DNA of 64,000 nt from CAUZWH01 sp965224275 (lineage in GTDB: Bacteria > Pseudomonadota > Alphaproteobacteria > SHVV01): the NCBI GenBank assembly GCA_965224275.1, contig CBDCYR010000016.1, positions 124,001 to 188,000 of the forward strand. Reading direction: 5' to 3'. The notes under the pieces are model-generated. The model had not been told where the DNA came from. It worked only from the letters and a program-made list of their open reading frames with translations, and ran no database searches. This document shows positions 63,265 through 64,000 of the stretch, one piece after another. Made by a program: the position numbers and the translations under genes. The stretch's first letter is position 1; the number at the start of each line of letters is the position of its first letter.

Positions 63265-63560
63265 ACACACCTCCTTCGTAAGCGCAGGCGTATTGAGCAG
63301 CACGCCCTCTACATAATGTAGTGCATGGGGCTACTCGAATTACAATATATAGAATAGTATTAGAACAATGGGATAGACCCTAATCTTACTACGGGATAAT
63401 AAGGTAAGGTCTCTATATATCCCTAATACAACACTTTTTCGGAATTAGTGCTTGTGTCCTCTGCGGCAACTCGCTAAGTATTTGGCCGCGAAGCTGATGA
63501 TAATTATTAAGCTCAAAGTTGCAGTGCTTTGACTCGTTCAAGCTGCAAGGGAATTTGATA
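63265..63560. other. AT-rich gap
   Basis: The 296 bases are markedly AT-rich against a GC-rich background, with runs such as TATATAGAATAG and TCTATATATCC. No protein frame is supported. It probably contains the promoter of the Rieske ferredoxin gene and perhaps acquired DNA. Confidence 0.45.
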
Positions 63561-63962
63561 ATGAGTGACTATCAGGTGGTCGGAAAAATCGATCAGGTTG
63601 GTCCGAGCACGATGCAAGTTGTTGATCTGGACGGGCGCGAGATCGTCGTCGCAAACCAGGATGGAAGCTTTTTTGCGTTTAGCGATCGCTGTACCTGCGT
63701 GTCCCATTTTGCCGGCCATTCCGGTAGCGAAGCCGGCAGTTTCGGTCATCTCTCCGAGGGCAAGTTGGAAGGCGGCACCGTTGCCTGCCCGCTTCATTCG
63801 ACGGTTTTCGACCTTAAAACCGGTACGCCGATCTCAGGCTTCGGTGAAATTCCGCTAAATACATATGAAGTTCAACAGCAGAACGGCGAACTCCACGTCT
63901 CGATCATGTCGGACACAGAGCGCCGTTTCTGGAACGATAAGACCGTCGCTGTTGGTAGTTGA
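63561..63962 (+). CDS. Rieske-type [2Fe-2S] ferredoxin with unusual first ligand motif
   Basis: A 133-residue soluble Rieske-fold protein. The second ligand pair is canonical, Cys76-x2-His79 (TVACPLHSTVFDL). The first is not: instead of Cys-x-His the region reads DRCTCVSHFAGHSGSEAGSF, giving Cys44, Cys46, His49 and His53, so the cluster would need Cys-x2-His or another choice. The loop to Cys76 is also about 10 residues longer than usual. It could still donate electrons to Rieske oxygenases like those at 40-45 kb, though it is 19 kb away. A terminal tail (ERRFWNDKTVAVGS) is charged. ATG at 63561 follows AAGGGAA. Confidence 0.8.
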   Translation: MSDYQVVGKIDQVGPSTMQVVDLDGREIVVANQDGSFFAFSDRCTCVSHFAGHSGSEAGSFGHLSEGKLEGGTVACPLHSTVFDLKTGTPISGFGEIPLNTYEVQQQNGELHVSIMSDTERRFWNDKTVAVGS

Positions 63963-64000
63963 TAGTCCGCGTTCCTCTCCTTCATAGTTGTCGAGGGCGT

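Overview
The window looks like a chromosomal segment of a GC-rich alphaproteobacterium, probably Rhodospirillales-like. The best lineage clue is a sciP gene (DUF1153, a CtrA antagonist known from alphaproteobacteria) beside the hook operon, together with a CtrA box and sigma-54 promoters on flagellar genes. No rRNA gene or replication gene is present to refine this. All calls come from reading the sequence; no database search was run.

Region 1 (1-2.9 kb): an intradiol ring-cleavage dioxygenase cut by the left window edge, a frameshifted small exported-protein gene, and an intact IS256-family element inserted into an older IS30-type transposase remnant.

Region 2 (2.9-17.3 kb), flagellum: a truncated fliF, a 5-copy hairpin repeat array, sciP, the fliK-flgD-flgE operon, a Sel1-repeat protein, flgK-flgL, a nucleotide-sugar epimerase, and a large TPR/O-GlcNAc-transferase-like protein. 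The last two suggest glycosylation of flagellar filament proteins.

Region 3 (17.4-29 kb): mnmA and a tRNA-Met, then a stretch rich in broken genes: a UPF0149 gene with a damaged start, an IHF-like pseudogene, a frameshifted cyclase/TolB-like/TPR gene, and a serine hydrolase with an in-frame stop. Intact YceI, glutathione-transferase-like and CTERM-anchored protein genes follow.

Region 4 (29-39.5 kb): small signalling and redox genes (cytochrome c', receiver protein, orphan HATPase), a phytanoyl-CoA-dioxygenase-like enzyme, a TPR protein, and a divergent group (class V aminotransferase fold, MaoC, RidA, two-domain extradiol-like VOC protein). That group resembles an amino-aromatic ring-cleavage set. 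A DegP-like protease and a small membrane protein complete it.

Region 5 (39.5-58.8 kb): a minus-strand run of a dipeptide-type ABC importer whose binding-protein gene is interrupted by a second IS256-family element, followed by three paralogous Rieske oxygenase alpha subunits, a lipoprotein and a DUF2927 lipoprotein. Divergent to it is a second complete ABC importer ending in an amidohydrolase. Together they suggest uptake and oxidative or hydrolytic breakdown of small organic substrates.

Region 6 (58.8-64 kb): two related pentapeptide-repeat proteins, a glycerophosphate-acyltransferase-like protein, an AT-rich gap and a Rieske-type ferredoxin with an unusual first ligand motif.
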